From the IMG/VR virus record IMGVR_UViG_3300047373_000289, positions 1-56,363 of that record: DNA of 56,363 nucleotides. The stretch is one strand, 5' to 3'. Origin of the DNA: a virus. This document shows, piece after piece, positions 24,035-33,774 of this stretch (positions are counted from its first letter, which is position 1; each line of letters begins with the position of its first letter). The notes under the pieces were generated by a model. That model saw only the letters and a program-made list of their open reading frames with translations, was not told the origin of the DNA and searched no databases. Both the position numbers and the translations under genes were made by a program.

Positions 24035-24802
24035 ATGGTAAGCGTATTACAAGTATATAACGCCGTAAAGGATATCGCCAACAAAGAGCAAAAGGGCTTT
24101 ATTACACCTGGCGTGTTCAATTCCTTTGCCCCTATAGCGCAGATGAATATCTATAATGAGATGTTCTCAGAGCTTGTGGACGCTAAGCGTATAAGCAGGC
24201 AGAACTTCGATCCAGGCAGAGACAAGTCTGTAAGAAAGCAGAAGCTAGAAGACCTTTCTTTTTATCACAGAAGAAAAGGAAATTTGGAGCTTTCTTACTC
24301 TGGTGGGTTGCTTTCAAAGCCTCTTGATCTATCAAGGTTGATATCCGTTTATTGTGGTTTCCCTTTGTCGCCAGTTCAGGTTTCAACCTCATCTGATGGT
24401 GGGGCACTAACCAACTGTGAGATAGTTTACGACCCAGAAAAGATAGATAGAATTATAGGGAGTAATCTTTCTTATCCGACTAATGACTTTCCTATAGCCT
24501 TAGTTTCCGCTATAGATATTGAGATTTTTCCAAGCCCTCAATTTGTGGAGCTAACATATTACGCTAAGCCAACTTCGTTTGACAAGGACGGAAATATAAG
24601 CGAGGGGTCTCCTTATTATGATTATGATGTTGTAAGCTACAATGGAGATGATTTAGAGCTTCCCTCTAGCTCCTGTAGAGATTTCATGCTTCCCCCTCAT
24701 TACCTCAACGAGGTAGTTATGGAGATTGCTAAATTAATAGGTGTTAGGTTGCGAGACCCTAATGTAACTCAGTTCGCAACACAAGAAGAAGCATCTGAAT
24801 AA
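24035..24802 (+). CDS. Putative head-tail connector/ring protein 1
   Basis: 255 residues. Helical N-terminus (VSVLQVYNAVKDIANKEQKG, NIYNEMFSELVDAKR) followed by a beta-rich part with aromatic and Pro-rich turns (ELTYYAKPTSFDKDG) and a C-terminal helix (NEVVMEIAKLIGVRL). The order ring protein, tube A-like, tube B-like matches crAss-like and T7-like podophages. Assignment is from gene order and helix-sheet layout. The end overlaps the next gene by 1 nt (TAATG). Confidence 0.55.
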   Translation: MVSVLQVYNAVKDIANKEQKGFITPGVFNSFAPIAQMNIYNEMFSELVDAKRISRQNFDPGRDKSVRKQKLEDLSFYHRRKGNLELSYSGGLLSKPLDLSRLISVYCGFPLSPVQVSTSSDGGALTNCEIVYDPEKIDRIIGSNLSYPTNDFPIALVSAIDIEIFPSPQFVELTYYAKPTSFDKDGNISEGSPYYDYDVVSYNGDDLELPSSSCRDFMLPPHYLNEVVMEIAKLIGVRLRDPNVTQFATQEEASE

Positions 24803-25668
24803 TGGCACATAATAAAGTAAAGCTAAGTCAAATAATCAGGGACTTCATCATCACGCTTGATGGAGACGACTACGCAAGTAACGCTTCAGACAGCGCTATA
24901 AGAAACTTCGCATTAAGGGGTATTAGAGAGATTGGTTTTGATCTTGGTAAAAAGATAAAATCTTTAAAAAGAGATATACAACCTAATGACACGGTTATAC
25001 TTCCAGAAGATTTTGTTGATTTATTAAAGTTAGGTATTGTTGACGAGGATGGTATCGTGAGGGTGTTCGGAAATAACAAGAACATAAATTATTCGAGGCG
25101 GAGATCTGGAGCTGGCGCTAATATCAATCTTGAGGTTTCTGACACCGAAGACTCAACTACTGGTGAAAGCAATGATGGCCCCTTAAATATTCCAAACAAT
25201 TTTATAAACGATACTGTTGAAAGCAAGAGCTCTACAGGCGCTACAGGGGGTTCTGATAACGACTTTAGTCAATACGTATTCGAGAATTACATCTATCAAG
25301 GTGGTGCAGGAAGACTGTACGGAGCAGGTGGTGGTCACTTAGCTGGAGAGTATAGGCTCAACCTAGATCAAGATAGGATTGAAATAGAGACTAATAGCGA
25401 ATACTCTCAAGTGGTGATAGAGTATATTGCCGATGAAGCCAGGTCAACCGACCCAGAAGTTCATGTGTACGCAGAAGAAGCGTTGAGGTCGTATATGTAC
25501 TACAAGATTATAGAGCGCAAATCATCCGTCCCAGCAAACGAGAAGTCTAGGGCTAGAGCAGAGTACTATAACGAAAGAAGAAAGGCTAACGCCCGATTGA
25601 GCAACTTCACTAAGGAAGAGGCGTTGAAGACGATTCGTAAGAACTTTATGCAAGCACCTAAGTACTGA
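24802..25668 (+). CDS. Putative tail tubular protein A / ring protein 2
   Basis: 288 residues. KLSQIIRDFIITLDGDDYAS and SAIRNFALRGIREIGFDLG form helices typical of T7 gp11-like adaptor proteins. A strand pair follows (SLKRDIQPNDTVILPEDFVD), the form in which these proteins contact the portal. The C-terminal helices (HVYAEEALRSYMYYKIIERK, ARAEYYNERRKANARL) close the family pattern. It lies between the ring gene and the very large tail protein, with 1-nt overlaps at both ends. Identity is by pattern and position. Confidence 0.65.
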   Translation: MAHNKVKLSQIIRDFIITLDGDDYASNASDSAIRNFALRGIREIGFDLGKKIKSLKRDIQPNDTVILPEDFVDLLKLGIVDEDGIVRVFGNNKNINYSRRRSGAGANINLEVSDTEDSTTGESNDGPLNIPNNFINDTVESKSSTGATGGSDNDFSQYVFENYIYQGGAGRLYGAGGGHLAGEYRLNLDQDRIEIETNSEYSQVVIEYIADEARSTDPEVHVYAEEALRSYMYYKIIERKSSVPANEKSRARAEYYNERRKANARLSNFTKEEALKTIRKNFMQAPKY

Positions 25669-28600
25669 TGCCGATAGATAAATTAACCCCAAGACAACTA
25701 GACTCCGACGCCGATAACAAAACTATCAGCAAGGTCTCTATGCTTGATGCTTTGAATCTGTACTCAGGGCCAGACAACGACAGCCTAACCATTGTAGAGG
25801 GTAAGCTAACTAAGTCGGATGCAGGTAACGGAATACTTAAGAACATTAAGGGTAATGAAAAGGTAGAGGGATCGCTTCCCGCTGGTACGAGGGTTATAGG
25901 TGGTATTGAAGACAAGAAGACTCGTATAACATACTTATTTGTTTATCACTCAAATGCCAGCAATCAAGGTGTTTTTGCTTATGACAGCGAAGGTTTGTTG
26001 CCTGGGTCTAATGGACCAACCTTAAGGAAAATATACACAAGCTCTCAGTTTAACTTCCCTCAAAACGGGTTTGTAAAAGCGGATATTGTTTATAGCGCTG
26101 CTGTTAGAACGTTCGAAGAGCTCGGCGAGGACTTTGAGAAAGATGCTATCATTTACTTTACTGATGGGGTAAACGAACCTAGAAAGATAAACGCATATAG
26201 GGCTTTTGAGGTTGGCAGCTCTATACACGGTAACGATGAGTTTGCCGAGGCTGACTTCATTACGGCTTGCCCTAAAACGCAGTTAAAACCTATAACGTTT
26301 CAGTTTGATAATGACGAAACGAGGTCTGTAAGTAATTTCGAAAGAACCGATGGGTTTCAGTTTGCCTATCAAAACATATACGTAGATGGTATTGAAAGTG
26401 CTATATCTTCTTACTCTGATATTGCTTTCCCCCCAAGCGTAATAGACCAAGGTGCTAAAACATATGTTGATCACAGTGCGTACAACAGGTGTGTCTTAAC
26501 CCTTCCTGAGCAAGGACCAGAGATATCTCGTGTAAGGCTTTTGGGAAGGCAAGGGAATAGCGGTTCTTTTTTTATTATCGACGAGTTTTCTGCTGACACA
26601 CTACAGTACGACTTCTATAACGATAAGGTACTAAAAGGTGTTAGCACGGATGAAGTAAATAAGCAGTTCGATTCAGTCCCTAGGACCGCTAAATCCCAGT
26701 CTGTCTCATCTAACAGGCTTATGTACGGGAACTACCTAGATGGGTTTAATAAATCAGGCACTACGGCAACAGCTGAGGTGATTTATAAAGAAAAGCCAGA
26801 GGATTTTATTGGTTTTAATGTGGGGTACGTACCTTCTGTTTTTAACTCTATTGGCGAAGCCGTAGAAAGCCCAGTAGATGGCATTTCTTTCTTTCTAGAT
26901 TTTTCAGAAATGCCTGATTTTTTACCCGCAGAAACACAGGTCAACTTAAGCATTACACTTCGGCCAGATAAAAACTTTCATTACTATAAAGATGGAGGAA
27001 GCGGAATAAGCCAAACCGTTCAAAGGGGTCCTCAAGAGCCATCTAATAACCCCTCTGAAACGACATTTAGCGGAGTAAATTTTCAACAAGCTTTTGCTAG
27101 ACCTACTGGAGATGCTAGCTCTGGCGTTCAAACTGTCGAAGAGACAGACGGTAAAATCTGGGGAAATTATTATGAAAATGATATTACCAGTGCTAGTGGT
27201 GCTGCAATGGAATATTCTTTAGCTTCAAATTGGAAATTAATAGATAGACCCACCATAGAAGGCTCTTCTGAGATGTCTGGTATTCAGGCTGCGCGGTGCG
27301 GATCCTCAGCTGCTAACCCAGTAATAATAAAGGGAGGTCCTTTAACTTTTTTCGCTAAGATTAAAACAACAGGTGATGTTGACAACGCTAGATCGGCATT
27401 AAATCTAGCCGTGCGTGAAGCTATAACAAACACCAATCTAATAATTGGATCAGAATTAACAGACTCGGAAAACAACCCTTTAAACATGCAAGTGCTGGAG
27501 TCTTCTGCCGAGGCTTCACATAGTTTTAACTTACCTCTAAATAGTGGTGATCTTATTCCCCAGGCGGAAATAGGAAACACCCTTGGGGGGCAAACCCTAG
27601 AGTCTTACAATAAGCTTATATGTGCTGTATGGGGCAATAAAGGAACTATGTTTTCTGGTGTTCCTGTCGGTTATTTTATAATAAAAAAGGGAGATTTTAA
27701 GTTTAGGTTAAAACCAATTTCAGATGATAATTATTTTGATCGAGACCCTGGTGTTAATTCGCACTTTGAGCTATGCCTTACGGGTGAATCAGGAGTTGAG
27801 ACTATTACCTGTCTTCATGACACGGCAAACGACGAATTGGAAAGTACAGCCTTATCTTGGATCCTTATATCTAAAGACGATTTAACTGGTGATAATAACG
27901 GTTTTAATGTTATTGAAAACGGAATAGGTGCGTGGCTAGATGCGAACGGCATACAAGGTGTCAGTCTTTACAATAACCCCTTTGGGTCACCTAGTGAAGA
28001 TCGAGTACTTAAAGGTTACGGGTATCAAGTTGGTTATTTAGAGGTAGATGAGGATTTCGGTCTTTTAATGAAAAGCTTTGTTAACCCATCCACCACTGGA
28101 ACTGGTGGGGTCCCCTCTACCCTGCCTGATAATATAATTAACTTTTATTCTTTAATGGACGGAGAGGGAGGTCCAGGTGGCGGTAAAGCCAGAGGCGGAG
28201 CAGGCAACCAGAACAGGTACGATGTAGTCAATATGGACGCTCAAGGATCTGTAACTGTAAATCCTTATGTTAATTTTGATCACCCTAACTTAGCCGTGGG
28301 TGTCCCGTTCTATGATTACGCTCGAACTGTTTTTTACAGTGGTGAATTAATAGCACTGTCTCCAACTAGTGCGTCACAAGTTTTTAGCGGTTCGGATGAA
28401 CCCATACCAACAACCCTGCCTTTTTTACAGTTAACAAGTAATAACTCCTTTTATGAAAACGGTGTTTTAGTTTACGATTTTGAATTCAATTACTTACTGC
28501 CTGAGCCCATAGAGGGTGGGGGTGAGGGTGCTGAATTATCTTCAGAAAGCGTAAACTTCAACAGCGGTCAATCGGTCATAGAGGGGGAGTCACCTGTGAA

Positions 28601-31493
28601 TATATATTCAAACCAGCTGAATGGTGTCGAGTCTTTTAAAACAGAGGCAAATCACGACTTCGGTATTATATACTACGACGAAAGAGGAAGGCACGGATTT
28701 GTAGATCACTTAACATCAAAATTTGTAGAGGGGTACACCAACGAAGAGAGGGGGTCAGGCAAGGGTGCTGTTGAGGTTCATTTAACTTTAAATGGTACTC
28801 CTCCAGAATGGGCTCATAGCTATAAAATTGCTTATGCTAAAAACAGCACGGTTCAAGATTTTATACAGTACACTGCTGGTGGTGCTTTTGTGGGTGGTGA
28901 TTCAGCTAATAACGATGACACAGAGTTAAACAAAAACATATACGTTTCTTTAAACTACCTTCAGGGACACCCTGTGTCGTATGTTAGCTCTTTTGGAGCC
29001 AGAACACCTGAAGGGGGATTAAACCTCTACAAGCATCAAGAGGGTGACAAGCTAAAGGTTATATCTTTTTTTGAGGGAGGAGCAAGAGAGTACACTAACT
29101 ACGAATTTGATGTGGCTGACTTAGTTGACTTAGGTGGCAGCGACTCTAACAACCCTTTGGCTAACGAACCTCAAGAGAGTCAGCAAGGACAGTTTCTTGT
29201 GCTAAAAGACAACGAAAACGCCTCAGGATTCTCTTATGCCTCGGTTGATTCTAACACCCACAACTGGGGCAAAAACTGCGTTATTGAAATTAGAACTCCA
29301 AGAAAATCTGCTGAGATTGACGAGCAGGTCTATTACGAAGTAAGCGACCACTACAAGATTGTAAAGCAAGCTTCTGGTGAGCTAACTCACTCAGTGGGGG
29401 CTAGTGCTAGCGACCCGATTATTCTAACTAAGGGTGACGTCTGGTTTAGAAGGGTTGCAACTAACGTAAGAGATCAGGATTCAAACGGAATATTTATTGA
29501 TATTATTCCCGATGATGACGGAGCAGATCCTTCTCCTGAGTCAAACTTTAAGAGCGTTTACCTAGAAACAGAGTCCGCAACAGACCTGTTTAGATCTAAC
29601 TCTCACTCTTATGGTAGACCAAATGTGATATTTGAGGACGCTTCGGAGACGATCAGGGAAAACACTATCACATATTCAGACCCTAGCAACCCAGAGTCCA
29701 CTAAGTTAAGGTACTCATCCTTCAACTCTTCTCTGGCTAATTTTAAGGACCTCTCAGAGACTTTTGGGGGTATACAGTATATGGGTGACCACGGAGACTT
29801 TGTTGTCGTTATACAGCGAGACAACGTGTCTCTAGTTCCCGTAGGTAAAAACATATTGTCTGACGCATCTGGCAATCAACAGCTTATTGCTTCTAGGGAT
29901 ATACTCAATGAAGCTGTCGTTTATCCAGGAAGGTCTGGTTGCGACATAGACCCCTCTTCAGTGTTTGATTCTGGAACCGAGGTTTTCTTCGCAAACAAGA
30001 ATCTTGGTGAGGTATACAGGTGGAGTAAAAACACAGGGCCTCAGGTTATATCTGATATAGGGGTTTCCTCTGTTCTTAGGGCTATATTTAAAAAGGCTGT
30101 TGAGTTAAACTTGAATACAATATCCCCCAATGAATCAAGGATAGTTGGTGGATGGGATCCGTTTAAGAAAGAATACTTGCTTAGCGTTGTTGATGTTGAG
30201 TCTAAATCAACTATTGGCGTTGTGCTTGCAGATCAACCTAACGCTGATGTTATAGCTCCAGACGGTGCTGGGGGTGACGGAGATGACGGAGGAGACACTA
30301 ACGCGCCTTCAGGGTTGACTGTTTTCCCAACTGATATCGAGTTTGGAGAACTAGAAGTTAATAAGCCAGAAACAAGTGTTGTAAACATAGTAAATAACGA
30401 CCCTGACCCTATCAGCATAACAAGCATTACGTCAAGTAACCCAACTTACGATGTTGGTAGTTTGCCATTCCCTCTTATGTTGTTTGGTGCTGGTTCGGAT
30501 ACATCAAATGAATTTAACCTTACAGTTAATGCTTTAGCTTTAGAGGAAGGCGAACAAAACGGAACGCTAGAAATAAATACAGAAAACTTAGACCAGCCTA
30601 GAGTAACACTTTCTATAACGGGTAGCGCAGTAGTTGCTGAACCTCCAGCAGAAACCCTACACCCATTTACAGTAGCGTACAATGAATACAACAACACATC
30701 TTTAAAGGACGAAGACATGAGCGTAGATTTAGCCATAGAGTACATAACTAGCAGGACGGTTGACACCGAGCCTGTAGAAAACCACCTAACCCCACAACAC
30801 ATAAGGGACTTAATTGACATTGGGAAGGATGGTCATATGTTGTATTTTAAGTCAGATATTACTGGCGATGGAGTAGTTGGCGCCGCAGATCTTTTAGATT
30901 TTCTTTCTGTGTTTAACAGTTTTAACGTACTCGGAGGACCTATGGATCCAAACGTATCTGTTTTGGGCGACGCAGTTGCAATTCCGAGCCCACAAGCCAA
31001 GTCAAGATCAAATCAACCCAAACCGAAGCCCACCACAGAATTCAAAAGTGTTGATGACGCAATAACCTACCTTATAGCTCAAGGAGCCATGACGGTTGGA
31101 GAGTACTTGCAACTAAGAAGCTTTTTACGTCAAGACGTTGCGCTAAACCTGAATGAATCTGGCAATGTTTCAGCTTTTGATCTCATGGAATTCCTTCAAG
31201 TATTTGGAATGGTAACTGAAAACAGTGAACCTGCATTTTTACCTAGCAATCAAGGGGGGCTTCCCATTGGCGTCAGCGCTCAAGAAACAATAAACTGGTT
31301 GATTGATGACGGAACCATGACTATAGGGCAGTATTTTAATTTAGCTCAGTACGTAAGAGTGGAATGCAAAGCAGACTCTGATCAGAATAATTCACTTAGT
31401 ACTAATGACCTACTAAACTTTATTTCTGTCTTTGGTGGCCCTCAGTATGGTGAGGAAGGTTACGGACCAGAAGACCCAGCATTCCAATTTTAA
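25668..31493 (+). CDS. Giant tail hub/tubular protein B-like with Ig-like and three dockerin-like repeats
   Basis: 1941 residues. Residues 1 to about 1540 form the tail-tube B/hub-like body (TRITYLFVYHSNASNQGVFAYD near the N-terminus; VGGWDPFKKEYLLSVVD near its end), as in crAss-like podophages. Residues about 1545-1655 are an ASH/choice-of-anchor-type Ig-like domain (FPTDIEFGELEVNKPETS). The end carries three tandem units of about 55-65 residues, each a helix pair plus an EF-hand-type calcium loop: DITGDGVVGAADLLDFL from D1730, NLNESGNVSAFDLMEFL from N1827 and DSDQNNSLSTNDLLNFI from D1903. Canonical T7-like homologues lack such tails. Pro/Lys-rich linkers separate the units. Confidence 0.75.
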   Translation: MPIDKLTPRQLDSDADNKTISKVSMLDALNLYSGPDNDSLTIVEGKLTKSDAGNGILKNIKGNEKVEGSLPAGTRVIGGIEDKKTRITYLFVYHSNASNQGVFAYDSEGLLPGSNGPTLRKIYTSSQFNFPQNGFVKADIVYSAAVRTFEELGEDFEKDAIIYFTDGVNEPRKINAYRAFEVGSSIHGNDEFAEADFITACPKTQLKPITFQFDNDETRSVSNFERTDGFQFAYQNIYVDGIESAISSYSDIAFPPSVIDQGAKTYVDHSAYNRCVLTLPEQGPEISRVRLLGRQGNSGSFFIIDEFSADTLQYDFYNDKVLKGVSTDEVNKQFDSVPRTAKSQSVSSNRLMYGNYLDGFNKSGTTATAEVIYKEKPEDFIGFNVGYVPSVFNSIGEAVESPVDGISFFLDFSEMPDFLPAETQVNLSITLRPDKNFHYYKDGGSGISQTVQRGPQEPSNNPSETTFSGVNFQQAFARPTGDASSGVQTVEETDGKIWGNYYENDITSASGAAMEYSLASNWKLIDRPTIEGSSEMSGIQAARCGSSAANPVIIKGGPLTFFAKIKTTGDVDNARSALNLAVREAITNTNLIIGSELTDSENNPLNMQVLESSAEASHSFNLPLNSGDLIPQAEIGNTLGGQTLESYNKLICAVWGNKGTMFSGVPVGYFIIKKGDFKFRLKPISDDNYFDRDPGVNSHFELCLTGESGVETITCLHDTANDELESTALSWILISKDDLTGDNNGFNVIENGIGAWLDANGIQGVSLYNNPFGSPSEDRVLKGYGYQVGYLEVDEDFGLLMKSFVNPSTTGTGGVPSTLPDNIINFYSLMDGEGGPGGGKARGGAGNQNRYDVVNMDAQGSVTVNPYVNFDHPNLAVGVPFYDYARTVFYSGELIALSPTSASQVFSGSDEPIPTTLPFLQLTSNNSFYENGVLVYDFEFNYLLPEPIEGGGEGAELSSESVNFNSGQSVIEGESPVNIYSNQLNGVESFKTEANHDFGIIYYDERGRHGFVDHLTSKFVEGYTNEERGSGKGAVEVHLTLNGTPPEWAHSYKIAYAKNSTVQDFIQYTAGGAFVGGDSANNDDTELNKNIYVSLNYLQGHPVSYVSSFGARTPEGGLNLYKHQEGDKLKVISFFEGGAREYTNYEFDVADLVDLGGSDSNNPLANEPQESQQGQFLVLKDNENASGFSYASVDSNTHNWGKNCVIEIRTPRKSAEIDEQVYYEVSDHYKIVKQASGELTHSVGASASDPIILTKGDVWFRRVATNVRDQDSNGIFIDIIPDDDGADPSPESNFKSVYLETESATDLFRSNSHSYGRPNVIFEDASETIRENTITYSDPSNPESTKLRYSSFNSSLANFKDLSETFGGIQYMGDHGDFVVVIQRDNVSLVPVGKNILSDASGNQQLIASRDILNEAVVYPGRSGCDIDPSSVFDSGTEVFFANKNLGEVYRWSKNTGPQVISDIGVSSVLRAIFKKAVELNLNTISPNESRIVGGWDPFKKEYLLSVVDVESKSTIGVVLADQPNADVIAPDGAGGDGDDGGDTNAPSGLTVFPTDIEFGELEVNKPETSVVNIVNNDPDPISITSITSSNPTYDVGSLPFPLMLFGAGSDTSNEFNLTVNALALEEGEQNGTLEINTENLDQPRVTLSITGSAVVAEPPAETLHPFTVAYNEYNNTSLKDEDMSVDLAIEYITSRTVDTEPVENHLTPQHIRDLIDIGKDGHMLYFKSDITGDGVVGAADLLDFLSVFNSFNVLGGPMDPNVSVLGDAVAIPSPQAKSRSNQPKPKPTTEFKSVDDAITYLIAQGAMTVGEYLQLRSFLRQDVALNLNESGNVSAFDLMEFLQVFGMVTENSEPAFLPSNQGGLPIGVSAQETINWLIDDGTMTIGQYFNLAQYVRVECKADSDQNNSLSTNDLLNFISVFGGPQYGEEGYGPEDPAFQF

Positions 31494-31498
31494 GGTAT

Positions 31499-32497
31499 AT
31501 GGCTCAGATAAACATAAACGAAAAGACGTTTGCTTTCTCTACGAGGTCCGACACCTGGACCTCCAGATACAGCTTTGACCCAACGTGTTACATGACTTCT
31601 GGGAATAAAATGCTGTCATCTAAAGACGGTTCAGGCGTGTGGCTTCACGATCAGCTATCTACTAGGAATTCATTCTATGGCAATCCAGCCGCTAAGTCTT
31701 CTATTACGGTTTCCGCTAATCAAGATCCTTCTGCGATTAAGATGTATAAGTCTCTTTCGTTAGAGACAAATACAAAGAATTGGGCGGCAGAGGTTTGCAC
31801 GAACGTAGAGTACGAGGGTAAAGAAAAACAAAAAGGAAGCATAACTTCTTTTGAAAAGAAAGAAGGTTTCCAGTACGCTGAGATGCCAAGGGATGTGCTA
31901 AACTCAACGAGAAACATAGTTGGCAAGCCATTTACCGTTTCTAGCCTTACGGAAGAATATGGCTTTGGGGATGCTTTCGCAATTAGTGGTGATTTTAACA
32001 ATGAGCTACAAGAGGATGGTGTTGGGCTTCCAGACGTAGGGGTTACTTTATTTCCCGTAATTGCTGAAGAGGGTTTTATTCCCGAAGACTACGCGTATAG
32101 TAAAACGCTTAATGTTAGTCTTTACAACGTACAAAACGGATCATTGTTAGAGCTATTTGACGTTCCTCAATCGGTGAACAATCCGCAGTACAATGCCGAT
32201 CCTCTTTCTCTTTATGTTTTGGGATATAAAAATTATGAAGGAAAAGTGCTTTTGATGCTGGCGTATTATTCTATCGCAGAAACGTTCCAGAACAATATAT
32301 TTTTTGATGAAATCTCCCCTTTATACAACAGCCAGCTTGTGTTTGTAGTAAACCCAGAGATTGACGGTGATCAACTGCGAGGCCCTTACGTCAATGTAGA
32401 GATATCCACGCAAACGGATAAGCATGCGGAAATCCACGCAATTAACGTAGATTACGAATTCTCTAAGCTTGACAAGCGTTTAACTCAAAATACTTAA
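31499..32497 (+). CDS. Tail protein, WTS-YSF domain, apparently split from the hub
   Basis: 332 residues. The start (TFAFSTRSDTWTSRYSFDPTCYM, then SKDGSGVWLHD) matches the domain that, in crAss-like podophage tail proteins as I recall them, follows the 'ggyDP..keYllSv' segment within one polypeptide. Here that segment ends in the previous gene and this domain is a separate gene, suggesting fission around the inserted Ig and dockerin-like modules. The rest is beta-rich (LSLYVLGYKNYEGKVLLMLA). Expected to be a tail-nozzle component. Starts 5 nt after the hub stop. Confidence 0.6.
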   Translation: MAQININEKTFAFSTRSDTWTSRYSFDPTCYMTSGNKMLSSKDGSGVWLHDQLSTRNSFYGNPAAKSSITVSANQDPSAIKMYKSLSLETNTKNWAAEVCTNVEYEGKEKQKGSITSFEKKEGFQYAEMPRDVLNSTRNIVGKPFTVSSLTEEYGFGDAFAISGDFNNELQEDGVGLPDVGVTLFPVIAEEGFIPEDYAYSKTLNVSLYNVQNGSLLELFDVPQSVNNPQYNADPLSLYVLGYKNYEGKVLLMLAYYSIAETFQNNIFFDEISPLYNSQLVFVVNPEIDGDQLRGPYVNVEISTQTDKHAEIHAINVDYEFSKLDKRLTQNT

Positions 32498-32502
32498 ATT
32501 TG
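32495..32502 (+). promoter_or_regulatory. Weak putative promoter before the 32509 gene
   Basis: TAAATTTG with 6 nt to the ATG at 32509, overlapping the stop of the previous gene. A match to TAnnTTTG, but AT-rich context makes chance likely. Confidence 0.3.
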
Positions 32503-32508
32503 TAGATC

Positions 32509-33774
32509 ATGGGTAAAGTAAAAAAATATCAGCAAGGCGGATACAACCCGTTTACTGGAATAGACACATCAGGAGCTACAGGTGGATTTAATGAGTTTGG
32601 TCAGGGGATTGCATCCATGATTCCTGGAGGCGGAGCCATTGCTGGTCTAGGTCAGGTAGCTGGAGGTATAGCTGATGTCGTTGGTTCTAAAAAAGAGATA
32701 GAGCGTCAGCGCAGAAAAAGACAAGGGGCTAAAGGAAGGCGCCAAGAAGCACGAGGAGCTCTAGACAGCTTTGAGTTTGATGTTTCTCAAGCACAACGAG
32801 ACTTAGCTACAGCTGGCATTCGACCAACAGACTTGTCACCCATGCAAGGCGTTCAAGCCACAGAGCTAGCCGCTTTATCTTCAGACCCAAGGGCTTTGAT
32901 GGGGGGTATTGGCGCTTCTACAGCGAGAGCAAATCAAGCTATCCAGGCTACACAACAAGCTGACTTGAGCAGAGAGCTTAAGGCTATGGGTAATCTAGCT
33001 AACCTTGAGCAACGTGCTCTTCAGCAAAAGCAGGGCTTGCAACTTGGTCTTTTGCAGTCAGATAGAGATATGGCTATTGCTGATCAGATGCAAGCAGGTA
33101 AAAACATAGAGGCTGCTAGGGCTCAAAGGCGTGAAGGCGTTGGAAACATCGTTGGTGGTTTAGCTAATGTAGGGATGGCGTTCGCTGGGATCCCTGGGGG
33201 CTCTGCTGTTGGTAATGCCATAGCTGGTAATAATTCAGCAGAAAAAGCATTGGCTAGCTCCGCTGGCGGATCTACTTCGAACTTACTTGGTATGCTTAAC
33301 TCTCAAGGAGGGGGGCTATCTAATTTTGTTGATTATTCAGACCCGTTGGCTCTTGGGGCTACTAGAGTTCAGAGCTCTTTTTTGCCCCCAGGAACAAACT
33401 TACTTCCTCAGGTAGAGGTTGATCAGTATAATAAAGAAGGCGGTAGAATTAAATATCAAGAAGGCGGTAAGATGAATAAAGATGTTATGATGCGTATCCT
33501 TGAGGAACAGCGTCCAGTACAGAAGACAGAGGGTGAGTTCAACCACGACACCAATAAGAAGGCTATCGTGGATGAAGAGACAGGGGTGAAGGAAGGCGAG
33601 GCTACAGGAGGCGAGTATATACTCAACCCAGAGCAGGGAGAGGCAATCAAAGTGCAGTACGACGAGATAGCTAGAATGATAGAAGAAGGAGGTGAACCTT
33701 CGTTAGAAGAGTTGCAGAACCTATACGATGCTGTTCACGAGGTGTTTAGTCAACCACAATTTAACGAAGCGTAA
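32509..33774 (+). CDS. Internal virion/cargo protein with KY..GG motifs
   Basis: 421 residues. It opens MGKVKKYQQGGYNPF and has a second copy, IKYQEGGKM (about 317). In between is a Gly/Ala-rich hydrophobic segment (GGGAIAGLGQVAGGIADVVG), then a long Gln/Ala/Arg coiled coil (AQRDLATAGIRP, ELKAMGNLANLEQRALQQ), then another hydrophobic stretch. The C-terminal block (EFNHDTNKKAIVDEETG, EATGGEYILNPEQGEAI) is found in cargo or internal proteins of other Bacteroidetes phages. Probably ejected with DNA, as for T7 gp14-16. Overlaps the next start by TAATG. Confidence 0.6.
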   Translation: MGKVKKYQQGGYNPFTGIDTSGATGGFNEFGQGIASMIPGGGAIAGLGQVAGGIADVVGSKKEIERQRRKRQGAKGRRQEARGALDSFEFDVSQAQRDLATAGIRPTDLSPMQGVQATELAALSSDPRALMGGIGASTARANQAIQATQQADLSRELKAMGNLANLEQRALQQKQGLQLGLLQSDRDMAIADQMQAGKNIEAARAQRREGVGNIVGGLANVGMAFAGIPGGSAVGNAIAGNNSAEKALASSAGGSTSNLLGMLNSQGGGLSNFVDYSDPLALGATRVQSSFLPPGTNLLPQVEVDQYNKEGGRIKYQEGGKMNKDVMMRILEEQRPVQKTEGEFNHDTNKKAIVDEETGVKEGEATGGEYILNPEQGEAIKVQYDEIARMIEEGGEPSLEELQNLYDAVHEVFSQPQFNEA

